Assembly: GCA_033060915.1 (NCBI GenBank)
Contig: CM065385.1
Location: 16,084,001-16,148,000, forward strand
Direction of reading: 5' to 3'
Origin: Euryodendron excelsum
Taxonomy: Eukaryota > Streptophyta > Magnoliopsida > Ericales > Pentaphylacaceae
Length of the DNA: 64,000 bases
Part shown: piece by piece, positions 33,581 through 45,151 of the stretch
Position numbering within the stretch: position 1 is the first letter of the stretch
Layout of the letters: each line of letters opens with the position of its first letter
Notes under the pieces: generated by a model
Databases searched by the model: none
Seen by the model: only the letters and a program-made list of their open reading frames with translations
What the model was told of the DNA's origin: nothing
Made by a program: the position numbers and the translations under genes

Positions 33581-35100
33581 GGATGTTTTCCAACGTGAAC
33601 TTAGCTTTGATCTCTATGGCAATGGGGGGAAGGTGAAGCAAAAACATAAAACAAGAAAAAGAAAAACGTTTGTACCTTGTTTTGATAATTTTTATGCAAT
33701 GCATGTTTTAAGGGTGTCCCTTCTTGAGAGGTAGACTAAACATGATGCTTTTGACTCACTTATTGGAGATGGGGGTTTTTGCCCTTGTATGCAGATATCA
33801 TACCATTGGTTGAGAACATTCTTTCATGTATTCATTCATTCATTCGCAGAACATAAAGAAGTACATTGAACTTTTGAGTTTAAATACCATAGAATTGAAA
33901 TACATTTTAATAGGGGGAAGGGGGACACTTTCCTTGAGACTTCTGCCTATCTACTTATACATTTGGGATCCTAAACTACTCTTAAGTCTTTGGATTTGCC
34001 TTCTTTGGGCTTGATGTTGAGGGGGTCATCGGGGGATCTTGATGTTTGATTGCCCCTTGTCTTCTTGGCAACCTTGTCTTTGTAAGCATAGAAGGATTGA
34101 GGTCCCTCTTTATGGAATGACTTGAAATGTATGCCATTAGTTCTTAAGGTTACGTGGGAACCCTTAGAATTTTGGTAGGTTTTATGCAAGGGAGAGTGAT
34201 CTTGGTGTCACTCTCTATAGGTTGATCATATGTATGAGAATACAGTGACTTGAGTTTCTTTAGAACTCTCGTCTTGAAATGAAGCGTTGAATGTATGTAT
34301 GTGCATGCCAAGAGTATATATAGAGTGAGAATACAATTGTAAAGTAAATATGCATGCAAGAGCATTTATACAAGCATTATAACAGCAAAAATAGATAAGG
34401 ATAAAGGAAAGCAAAGTAGTTGCCCTTTCTTCTATGGTTTTGAAATTAACTTGCGTGTCTTAAATCTGGTAGAGGTTCGGCTATGCATGATTTCTACATA
34501 AGCATGAGGTTGAGGGTTTATTAATGCTTCCTAATAAGGCTCCATTTCCAAATCTTCAAACCTAGGCCCACTCTCTGAGGTGGTGCCATTATCGGTTGGT
34601 GATCTAAGTGAGGGGACTATCATGAGGCCATAGGCTAAGAAACTGACACAGCATCTGCCCACAACTAAAGTATTATCCCCCCCTTCTAAATAGAAGGGTC
34701 ATAACTAGGTAATAATGTAAATATACAAATGTGAGTGCACGTACAGTGTGTGTGTGTGACATTTTGAAAAGTGGAGAAAAGGGCTTAACAACTTTCATCC
34801 ATCCTATCCATTCCATCCTATTCATTCATGATATACATGGCAGTTAATATGACATAAAATAAAATGTGAATAAAGGTCCACCTACAAAAGAAAATGTACA
34901 AAGTCAGTACCTTGATGACAAATTTAATGCAAGATTAAATGATTGAATATGAATTGAATGCAAGTGATGGATTGTTTTTGAAAACAACTTTAAAAAGTTT
35001 GATTTTGAAGAATTTGAAGTAGACAGAATTGGACAAACCAATAGAAGCTTCTAGATGACTGAAGGGTGAAAAGACATGATAGCAACCAAACCCTCTAAGT
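33581..35100 (-). other. 5' untranslated leader of element B
   Basis: Homologous to the leaders of A and D: CATTCATTCATTC near 33831-33843, GCCCTTGTATGCAGATATC, GGTAGAGGTTCGGCTATGCA, ACCCTCTAAGTGTCCCCAG. No coding capacity is supported. Confidence 0.75.
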
Positions 35101-35119
35101 GTCCCCAGTGGAGTTGCCA
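35101..35119 (-). other. Primer-binding site of element B
   Basis: Minus-strand TGGCAACTCCACTGGGGAC, one transition from the A site, two bases inside the LTR end. Confidence 0.78.
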
Positions 35120-35121
35120 AC

Positions 35122-38100
35122 TGTGGCACCTCGATTTTTCGCACTTAAGAGGACAAATGAGAAAACCACAATACTCTCTTATTAGAACTCATTCTCCTAC
35201 AAGGACGAGTGCGACTAAGTTTGAATTGGAAATTAATTTTGAATAAGGGCTTTTAGAAAAAGTTTGGAATCGCCACCTAACTTTATTAAGGTGAGTTAGG
35301 TTATCTAAAATTAAGTGCAATCCAAAGATTAAACTTAGGATTTTTTAAAAGGTTTTGGAAAACTTCCTCAAGAGAATATTTGTTCGGAAAATAGGTTGTT
35401 GGCAACCTTTGGAAAGATTTAAGCCCTATTTGAAAACTGACTCTGATTTTGGTCTCTCGAAAATAGTGATTCTAGGTTCGAAGGTTGGTTACATATAGGG
35501 AAGATGTATTAAGCTATCACCTTATCCCTCCCTTGTAGTACCTACACATCTTTTCACCCTAGGTTTACTCATTTAGAATTTTTGATTGTCCAATGTCCAC
35601 TACTATCCACTTTGAAAAGAATATTGGTAAAAAATTTGATATGATGCATGACATGCAAGTGCATGAAAAGAATTTAATTTTGAAAATAGAATTCAAAAGG
35701 CGATTCAAAGTTTGAAAGAGGTTGTGGAATTAAAAACTTGAAAAAGGTTGTGACTGCACCCATGAGAGTTGCCTACGTATCCCTTTGTTAGGAATTAGGT
35801 CAGTCGTAGTTTGGGCTTGGGGTCTTATTGAAAATAAACACTTTGAGGTCTTTGAAAAGTTTGACTTGAAAAAGTTTGATTTTGAACTTTGATTGGAGGA
35901 TTTGAAATTAAACTTTTATTTGAAATCGAACTTGGAATTGACTTTGATTTGGAATTGAACTTCGACTTGATTTGGAAAAATTGAGTTAAGCTTTGAAATC
36001 ATCTTGACTTGAATTGGAGTTTGAAAACCATCTTGGTTTTTACTTGAGTTTTTAGAAAAGAGTTGAAGCTTCCTAACCTAGGGTTAAGGTTGAACTAGGA
36101 TTTAAACATCTTAGGACCCAAGAAGATTTGATTTTAGAAAGTTGAATTTTAGGAAAGTTTCGAATTGAGAAGGTTCTATCTTAGGAAAGTTTTGAATATA
36201 GAAAGTTCCAAATTATGAAAGTTTCGAATTAAGAAAGTTTTGTATTAGAAAAGTTCTATATTAGAAAAGAGTTGATTTTGAAAAGATTTGAATTTTGAAA
36301 AATTTTGAATTTAAAAAGATTTGAACTTAAAAAGATTTGAAATTTAAAAGGATTTGTAAGTTTGAAATTAAGAAATATTTGAAAGTTTGAATTTAAGAAA
36401 GATTGAAATTAGGAAAGATTAGAATTAGGAAAGATTTTATTTATATTTCCTAACATAGAAGATTGAATTTTATTTCTAAAAATAGATGATTTGATTTTGT
36501 TTTCAAAATTGGAGGATTTGATTTGGTTTTCTAAATTAGAAGATTTGATTTGACAAAGAGTTAGAGAGATTGAATTTTGAAAATCTTGGATTTAAAAATC
36601 TATGATTTGGTGGAAAAAGGGTTTTAAAAATCTATGATTTGAGGCAAAATAGAAAATCATGACTTTAAAAAGCAATTACGGTTTCCTAATCATGGACTCT
36701 AGGGCTTACTTGGACTTCAAGACAAAGAGAGCTTTCAAAAATTAGATCTTTGAAAAGAGTTTTTAAAAAAGTAGATTTTCAAAATTATTTGGAAAGAGGT
36801 CTAAATATGAACTTTTACAAGTCTCTTGAATCTTACTTTTCTAAAATGATTCTAACAATAAAAAGATTGAAACCATTCTAGGGTTGTGATTTTGACAACA
36901 ACTAGGATTTGAAATATGGACTATAATGATCACATTGAATGTAATGCCTTTCCTAAAACAATCCTAACCATAGAATGACTAGAATCATCTTAAGATTATG
37001 GCTTTGATAAAAATAATTTAGGGTTTGAACACAAAATTTGGACCTTGATGGTCACATTGAATGTAACACTTTCCTACAACAACCCTAACCATGAAATGGC
37101 TAGAATCATCCTAGGAGTGTGATCTTAAAAACATGTTTAAAAGAAGGAAATCTTAAATGCAAGTTTTGAAAGAGAACTTTGATGCAAGTGTTGAAAACAT
37201 CTTTAAATGCAATGTATGAACATGATAATCATAATGCAATAGGGTCATGAATATACAAGATTAGGTTTCACCACATAATCAAGGGAGCCAAACCCACACT
37301 GTCTCAGGTTAAACTTGAAGAAAGCCCCCAGCACAGTGACCTTCAACAATTCTTTTGAGGCATGAACCGAGGACTCCATTGTTTCAAGCATACAAGAAGA
37401 ATGGGTAAAAGATGGGGATTAAAATATAGGAAACTCAAGTGGCTTAGGAGAGAGAAGAGACGGGGGGATTACATAAAAGTAAATAGAAAACCAACCTTGT
37501 CTTCTTCTTGCTTTGATTGCTTTGTTTGCTTTACTTGACTTGAACTTTGAGAGCTTTGAAGATGTAACACTTGATCTTCAATGGATGCTTGAAGGCTTGT
37601 ATTTTAGTGTATAGAAGCTAGGGTTGGAGTGTATGGAGGCTAGGGTATTAGGGGCTTTAAAAAATTAGGGTTTTGAGGAAACTTGAGCTCTGTTTTCAGT
37701 GAGGCAGAGTTTCTGGACTGAGTTTGGGGACCCTTTTTACGCCGAAAGAGGGTCTATATTTACAGGCAATTGAAATAGGAACTAGCGCATGTTGCAATGG
37801 CACCAGTGCTCTTTAAAGCATAGCGCCACTACTAATGGCACCAGCCACTTAGGAAAGTTTTAAGGTGGGAAAAAAAGTATCCTTTGACCATTGGGACTCA
37901 AGATAAAAGATTTGGGTGCCTGTCATAGTGACTACCATGCAATTTTTAGCTTGGTTCCACTAGAAGCAACTTTAGAAAGTCCGAAAGTGATCCAAAAGGC
38001 TGGGGATGGACGGGAATCTTTATTAGAGTATCCCGAAGGTAAATGGCTTGAGAACCAATGCTGGAATAGTTAAAAAGGGTGATCGGCCTACCAAAGGCAA

Positions 38101-39390
38101 AACGGTTAATTGGACTAAAAAAACACCAGAATGGACCTAGAGTCATCTGTGAGAAGGCTTGAAGGTTGAAAATACTATCAAGAGTGCTCTAAGAGGTTAC
38201 CGATTTAATACCCAGAGCTAGTGTGGTTGGAAAAGGAGATCAGCCCACAAGGGGCAAAATGATCATTTTGTACTAGGCTTGTCGGAATAGACTTGAAATG
38301 ATTTAAAAAGTCATTGGAAGGTTAGGAATACTATTAGAAGCATCCTTGGGAGAAAACCGGTTTGATACCCAAAGCTGGTGTGGTTCCCAAAGGTGATTGG
38401 ATACCTAGGGGCAAAATGGTCATTTTGACCAAATAGTATCGAAATTGATCCGGAACCTACTAGAAGGCACTTGAACATGCTGGATTGTCTTTGGGACAAT
38501 CTTGGAAGGGTGGAATTACGACTCTGAGGAATTAGGTAATTTCTTGAGAAGCATGTCAAAAGCGCTTAAAGGTCAGTTTGGTTATTTTTCACCAGAATAG
38601 GCTAGTAGGCACTGGTGATGACTCCAGGTTTTGAGTATTTTCTTCACTTTGACAGTGTGTGACGAATTGGTTTCCAAAGGTATTCTGTCCTTCGGTAAAC
38701 GTGTCACGGCCAAGAGGTGTGTTTGGTCCTGTGACATAAGAGTTTTGTTGATAATTCCCAATGTCGACCTGTTTGCGAATGTTTCCGCCACTCTGACAGT
38801 TGCGATGTTTGTAAGTCTTTTCATCACTCTAACAGTGTGCATTCATTCCAGAGATTGCCTGATCTCAGGAAGCTGCTAGATGGTCTTATCATCTTGGGGC
38901 CTTAAATACTTTCCCGATCGACGTGTCATATAACTAACATTTTACATTAGCGGGCTAGCAGGCGCCAGAATTGAACTGTTCTACCATCTTAGGGACTTGG
39001 ATTCCGTCTCGGTCGATAGGTTTGAACGGACTTATCGTTTTGAGGAGTTTTCTCGATAAACGTGTTAGACTGGATAGACTTACCATATGATGGATTAACT
39101 TTCTCGAAAGATGTGCTGAATTGAGTTTGATTGGTCTAGATTAGAATTGAAATTGAAGTTGAAATAGAGACTTACCATTTTTAAGAAGACATGCTGACTG
39201 GAATTGGACCGAGTAATACCCTAAGGGTATTTTGATCGTTTTACTTCTATTGGGCCTAGGGGGCTCGTGAAGCGATTAATTGATTGCATTAAGTCTGGAA
39301 AGCTGGTTTTGACTTGAATGTCCATGTCGATTTGAATGTGAGTCCGGTCGGGCCGGAGATTGTCGAGCAGACAAAAATGGGGTACTTACA
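35122..39390 (-). repeat. 5' LTR of element B (4.27 kb)
   Basis: Plus-strand ends are TGTGGCACCTCG and GGGGTACTTACA. The order matches the A LTR: R-U5 with degenerate GAAAGTTTT repeats (shorter, about 36130-36600), a degraded TATA region near 37755 (TATATTTACA), 157-bp repeats (38106, 38263, 38420) and the conserved terminal CGATTAATTGATTG...AAAAATGGGG segment. The hairpin array is decayed (38620-38840). Confidence 0.88.
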
Positions 39391-40890
39391 GTGCCTTGAT
39401 TTGAAAATTTTTTTTGTGCATGTCTTAGGGATGCCCTTGCTTTTTTAGAGGATTAAGCATGATGATTTGTTCATTTTTGAAGATATGGTCTTGCCCCTGT
39501 ATGTAGTACTGCACTTGTACCCTATGGCATTCATACATTCATTCATTCATTTAAAGGAAGTAGAAATGACATCTTTATTAAATTGAATTCGTTTTTGTAC
39601 ATTAGAATTGAAAATACATTGTATGGAGAGGAAAACATTTTTCGTAGGATCTTTTGCCTATCTCTATACATTGGCTTCTTAAACTACTCTTGAGTCTTTG
39701 GATTAACGTTTTTTTTTGCTTGGATGTGGGTTGGTGAGCGACCCTAGTTCTTGGTTTCCTCTTGTCTTCTTGACAATTCTATCTCCATGAACAGAGAGAG
39801 ATTAGTGTCCCTCTTTACGAGCTGCCATTTGGAGGCATGCCATGAGTCCTTAGGGTTATAAGAGACACTTAGGAGTTTGGGGTAGGCTTTGATTTGAATG
39901 ATATTGGTTTCGGACCATTCTTTTTGGGTTAGTTTTGTGGCATGAGAATGCAATAGCGTTGACATTCTTTGGAGTTTGTGTCATAAGATGAATAACAATG
40001 TATGCACAGTATAACGTCAGTAAATAAGCAGTTGAATAGACAAGAGTAAGGAAATGTAAAGACAGTTGCCATTTTTCTCTTTGGTTTTTGAAATTGACGC
40101 GTGTGTCTTAATTCTGGTAGGGGTTCAACTATGCAAGGGACGTTATATGCTGTATGAGGTTGGGGTTGACTAATGCTTCCTAAAAATCCTGGTTCCCGAA
40201 TCTTCAAACCTTCAGTGTCCACCCCCGAAAATGTAAACCCTATCTTTAGTCAATGATTCGAGCGGGGAAACTATCGATAGGCCGTCAAGTAAGAAGCAAA
40301 CCTGCATCCGCTGATAGCCACTGTACTATTCCCCCTTCTAACTAGATGGTAGTAACCAGTAATAGTGCTAGTATGAATGCAAATGCTTTATGATTCGTAC
40401 CATGTGTGTGTGAAATTTTTGCAATTAAAGGAATGAGCCCATCAACACATCTCATCAATCATTTACCATTCATGCATTCATGGCAGTTAAACCATTCACA
40501 TAACATAAAATAAAAGTGAATAAGCGTTTACCTGCAAAAGAAGTACAAAGAGTTAATACTTTTCGACAAATTCAAAGCAAGATAAATAGATGATCAATAC
40601 AAGAGCATGAATATAGAAATTAATGAAAGAACATAAACATGGAAACCAATGTAAGAGTATAAATGTAGAAGTCAATGCAAGAGCATGAATAATGGATAAT
40701 AAATGCAAGTGATGACACTTGTTGAAAACTTTGAAAAGTAGTGTTTGATTTGGAACACTTATGATTTTGAAAACTTTTGAAAGCTTAGTTCGAAATTTTT
40801 TTGAAAAGTGGATAAAACTGGACAAAGTAATCGGATATTCTGGATAAGTGAAGGGTGAAGAGACATGACAATGGCCTAACCCTCTAAGTA
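39391..40890 (-). other. 5' untranslated leader of element D
   Basis: Matches the A leader: TTGCCCCTGTATG, CATACATTCATTCATTCATT at 39531-39551, GGTAGGGGTTCAACTATGCA, and ACCCTCTAAGTAGTTCCCAG at the PBS. No gene. Confidence 0.72.
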
Positions 40891-40909
40891 GTTCCCAGTG
40901 GAGTTGCCA
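40891..40909 (-). other. Primer-binding site of element D
   Basis: Minus-strand TGGCAACTCCACTGGGAAC, two changes from the A site, two bases inside the LTR. Confidence 0.72.
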
Positions 40910-42270
40910 GCTATTTCACCCTAGTTTTTATACCAAGCTTGTCTTGGCTCAAAAAAAAAGTATGGTACTCTCTCTGTTAGAACTCACCATCCTAAAAGGA
41001 CAAGTGCGACTGGGGTTTAAACTTGAAAACTTGATTTGATTAAGGGATTTTTGGAAAGAGTTTGGAGACACCACTTAACATAAGTAAAAATGTGCTAGGT
41101 CACCTAAAAGCTAAGTGTAATCTAAAAACTAAACTTAGTTTTTTTTTTTTTTTTTGAGTGTTTTTGAAATTGCCTTTTTAGTAAGGTTTTCAGAAAAGAG
41201 GTTTTTTTAGCAACCTTTTGAAAGTTTTAAAGCCTTTTTGAAATGTGACTTCGAGTTTGGTCTTTGAAATAGAAATCTATGGTCCGATTGTTGGTCACTC
41301 GTAGAGAAAATATCCTAAGATTATCACCCTACCCCGCTATTTTGGTACCTATATGTCTAATTACCTTTAATCCACTCACTTGAATCACCGGTTACTAAGT
41401 ATCCACATTATATCCACTTATTGAAATTTTAAAAAAGGGGTTTGGTCATCACTTTTTTTTTTATGGATGATGCATATTTTTGGAAGACTATTGAAAGATT
41501 TAGAAGGAGTTTTGTAATTCGATTTTTGAAAGATAGCTTTGGAAAAAAGAATGTTTTGAAATGGAAATTTGACTTGAAATAAGGGTTATGACCGCACTTA
41601 TGAAGATTCCTAACATATCTCATTTGGCGAAAATCAGGTCATTCGTAGTTCGTGCAAGAGCATGATTTGGAGATTGACTCGTGGAGTCTTGAAAGGTTTT
41701 GAAACTTGAACTCAAAAGAGTTTTGACTTGGATTTTTTAAAGTGCTTTTGAAATAAGACTTGGGATGTTTTGAAGTATTTTTGAAAGCAACTTGAGAGAG
41801 TTTTGGAATCTTTTTAAAATAACTCAAGAGAGTTTGAAACTATTTTTGGAACAACTCAAGAGAGTTTTGGAATATTTTTGAAACGACTCAAGGGAGTTTG
41901 GAAAGTTTTGAAAGTTTGATTGAAAGATTTTGAAAATGAGATTTAAACTTTTGGAGAAAGATGAAAGCTCTTGTGAACTTATCTTTGAAAAGTTTTTGTA
42001 TACCTCATGAAATTTATGTTGAATATCTCATCACATTTAAGAGATTAGCTATTGAAAACTAAACTTCTTTAAGGTTATGATTTTTTAAAGCATTTTTAGA
42101 AAAAAAGGGGCTAGAAACTTTCTTTAGGGTTTTGAAAACTTTAGTGTTATAAAATCCTACTTGGTATCTCACTTTCCATAAGAAACCATAACCATTGAAT
42201 AATTAAGATTATCTTGAGGATGTAACTTTTGAAAATTATTTTTGAAAGAGTTTTTGAAAAATACTTTGGG

Positions 42271-45151
42271 TGTAAAACCTCGATTTTTCTCAAATTAACA
42301 TAATTTTTTCCGCATAACCATAACCATTATCATTGGGATGATGGTGAGTTTTATTAATTTTTCGGGTTGGTATGATTGTAATTTTGTGATTGAAAATTTT
42401 GAATTGGTAAAATTCCCACACGATATATAATTGTAAGCATATACAAGTGATAGAGACCCAATTGTGTAGAGTTAGGATTAGATTAGTCTTTTGAATTTTA
42501 AAATTTGATTTAAGAGATATTTTGTGTAGACAATATGGAAAAATGGTGTAGAATATTAAGGGAAGAATTTTAGGGTTTCTTTAACCTACATACTCGTGGG
42601 CGTGTGTTTTATAAAAGAAAAGAGAGATAGAGAGGCAGCCAAAGAGTGAGACCAGGGAGAGAGAACGGCTGCGGGGTATAGAATGATCATCAGCGGCTTG
42701 AGTGGGACTCTCCGGTGAGTTTTCTGGCCAACACATAAAGGTAGAGTGATGGATTATCCTTATCTCTGTTTGCTTATGCATATAGTTTATATGGTGCTAG
42801 AAAAATTCTGCCTTTTTGTTTTCTGATGTTTATATATAAGATACATGTATTTATATTTGTGGTTCTGCGATGCAGCTGGGTTTGTGGCCTGAGTCTACTA
42901 TATGTGATGGTATGAGAACCGTAGAAGGATCTCGTGTTAATGGTTTAGTGAAGAAGTTCCGCTTTGGAACATTATAATTGAATAGCTGGGTACCTTTATA
43001 TCTTTATATATATAAAAATTGGTGGGTGATATATGTACGAGTGTTGCTGGGTTTGGTACTTGGGGTGTAAAAAGGGCATGTTTGGCGGTGTAGATTGGGT
43101 GCTTATCTAGGGGCATCTTTCATATTTATATACACTTGGGTGTGTGAAAGAGTGTGACAAGAAAAAGAGAAAAGAGAGAGATATCTCAAGAATTATAAAG
43201 AGAGAATAACCATGATTTTAGAGAGAAAAATAAAGAAGATGAGTTATTCGTTTTATTATTATTTTGTTTTTCCGGTTTTTCTTCTTTCTTTCTCCCTTTG
43301 GGGATGAGATGGATGTGAAAATATAATCTGTAGCATTGTTCAGTTCATTCACGTATATGTATACATTGTATGTTTAGCAATGTGTTATGTTTATAAATTG
43401 AATTGATTGGAGGAATAAATTACAAGAAAGGAACTAGTTAACAGCAAGAAAAGATAGGAAAATGATGAGAATAATGGCCTGCCATAGCCAGCAACAAGAA
43501 AGCGATGGATGTGAAGAATAAAAATAAAATAAAATGGAATAGGGAGTACTGTTAGTTTGGGTTGGTCGGCCATCTGTGGTAGTTTTGCCATGGGGTGTTC
43601 GGCTATGAGAAAGAAAGAAGAAAGAAAGAAAGACAAAAAATAATAGAAAAACAAGGGTTAGAGATACTGGTTATTTTAAAAAGAGAAAAACCTGAGAACA
43701 GTGGTTGGGTCATCCAAGGTAGGTGGTGACCTGCAGAATAATCCATTGTCGGCAAGCCCACAGTAGCTATTGTGCACTCTTGCCTAGTCGGGCAACTTTG
43801 GACAGCCTTGAACTAGTCAAAACGCTATACCTTAGGTTCTTTCAATGTGCTGAATCCATGTTTGATGTTAATTTGATTGCATTTTTATCATAGGATGGTG
43901 ATTTGGAACCGTAGTTAATGAATGGTCAAAAGAGTAGTTTTGCTAGTTCGACAACCAAACATGATCAGATTGTTACAAAATTTTAATATGTTGATCTTGA
44001 TGATAAAATTTGATGATCCAACGGATTGGATTGGATAGAGTGATGTTCTAGATGTTATGTGCATAAAATGATCAGATAGAGTGTATCCGGAATTAATGGA
44101 GTGATGAGTTCCTATTTATTTCTCTTATTCTTAATAATCATTGGATCTAATTATTGTTGTTTAAAATTACGATGTTATGATTCGCATGTCAATGTTTTCT
44201 TGGTAATGCCACACTTTATTAAATATTCTCATTTTGAATATTATCATTATTGAGCCATGCGTCGCATTTAGTCAACACAGACACAATGGAAAAATTATAA
44301 TGTGCATTTGTTATTGAATAAGAATGATGAAAAATTGCGTATCTGGAAAAGATAGAGTTGTAATGACTGTGATTTGAGAATAATGGTAGTTATAAGATAA
44401 CGACAATCATGGGGATATAAGTAAGTAGAGATTGTTCCTCCCTCAAGTGAAAAACTCAGAATTGAGTCTTGGCCAAGTGTGTTTAGCATTCACAGAGGCA
44501 TGTTGGTCCACTCATACCATAGATGAAAGTTTTAAAAACGGGTTTGGTGGATGACACAATGAATTAGAGCTTCAAAAGTCATTGTTTTCCCCATATTAAT
44601 ATATGACAGTGAGCTAGAAAATGTCAAAGTTGGAAAAGATGTCTTGGATAATAAGATTACATGGAATTGAGCAAAATAAATGACTTGAAATCTAGTTAAA
44701 AAGAAATATAAGAATATTGTCATATTAATGTGAAAGTGGAAATGACATAGGCATTGCATACATGTTGCATTTCTTGATATATATTATTCAGATGCCTATA
44801 TTATGCTTTGCTTGTTATGTCTTGGATGTTGGATTTTTCGGACTACTGGGCGTAAGTTCAAACCCCTCCAAACCTTTCAGATATAGGATTGGACATGAAG
44901 AAGATGTTTTGGACTAGCTGAATGTTAGTTGTTCCTTCTATATATCTTGCTAGCATTGGGAACACTCTTACTGTGTAATTTGTATTCAAGTTATACTTCA
45001 GACTTTGGGATTTAGATTTTTCGTTGAGTGATAGTTAGTTGCTCTGTTGTAACCGAGACTTTATTATTTTGGATATTATTGAAAATTGGTTTTATTTAGC
45101 CCAAAATTAGTTATTTTCACTTTAAATCACCTTGAATTTTGGGGTGTGACA
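42271..45151 (+). mobile_element. Solo LTR inside the D LTR, chromovirus-like ends (2.88 kb)
   Basis: Begins TGTAAAACCTCG and ends GGGGTGTGACA. Flanks are TTGGG (42266-42270) and TAGGG (45152-45156), a 5-bp duplication with one mismatch. A plausible TATA box, TATAAAAG, is at 42610. The GGGTGTGACA end is common in plant Tekay/Del chromovirus LTRs, but this assignment is tentative. No PBS or polypurine tract adjoins it, so it is a solo LTR. None of its ORFs is recognisable. Confidence 0.72.
42610..42617 (+). promoter_or_regulatory. Possible TATA box of the 42271 solo LTR
   Basis: TATAAAAG about 340 bp into the LTR, followed by an AG-rich leader-like stretch. Confidence 0.45.

Larger units (their letters stand above)
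15138..39390 (-). mobile_element. Element B: pol-less long-LTR element with gag and antisense PMD ORF
   Basis: Minus strand, right to left: 5' LTR (35122-39390), PBS (35101-35119), leader, decayed gag (33580-32121), spacer (interrupted by element C at 31627-18291), antisense PMD pseudogene (17850-16541), AT-rich spacer, and the first 127 bp of the 3' LTR (15264-15138). The rest of that LTR lies beyond inserted element A. Without C the internal region is about 6.5 kb. It contains no protease, RT, RNase H or integrase motif, so B needed another element for replication. It resembles published gag-only LTR elements in layout. Its own target duplication cannot be checked here. Confidence 0.75.

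Noticed and set aside
43391..43654. Hydrophobic 87-residue ORF resembling a membrane protein
   Set aside because: Complement of AAAGA/GAAAG simple sequence inside a solo LTR.
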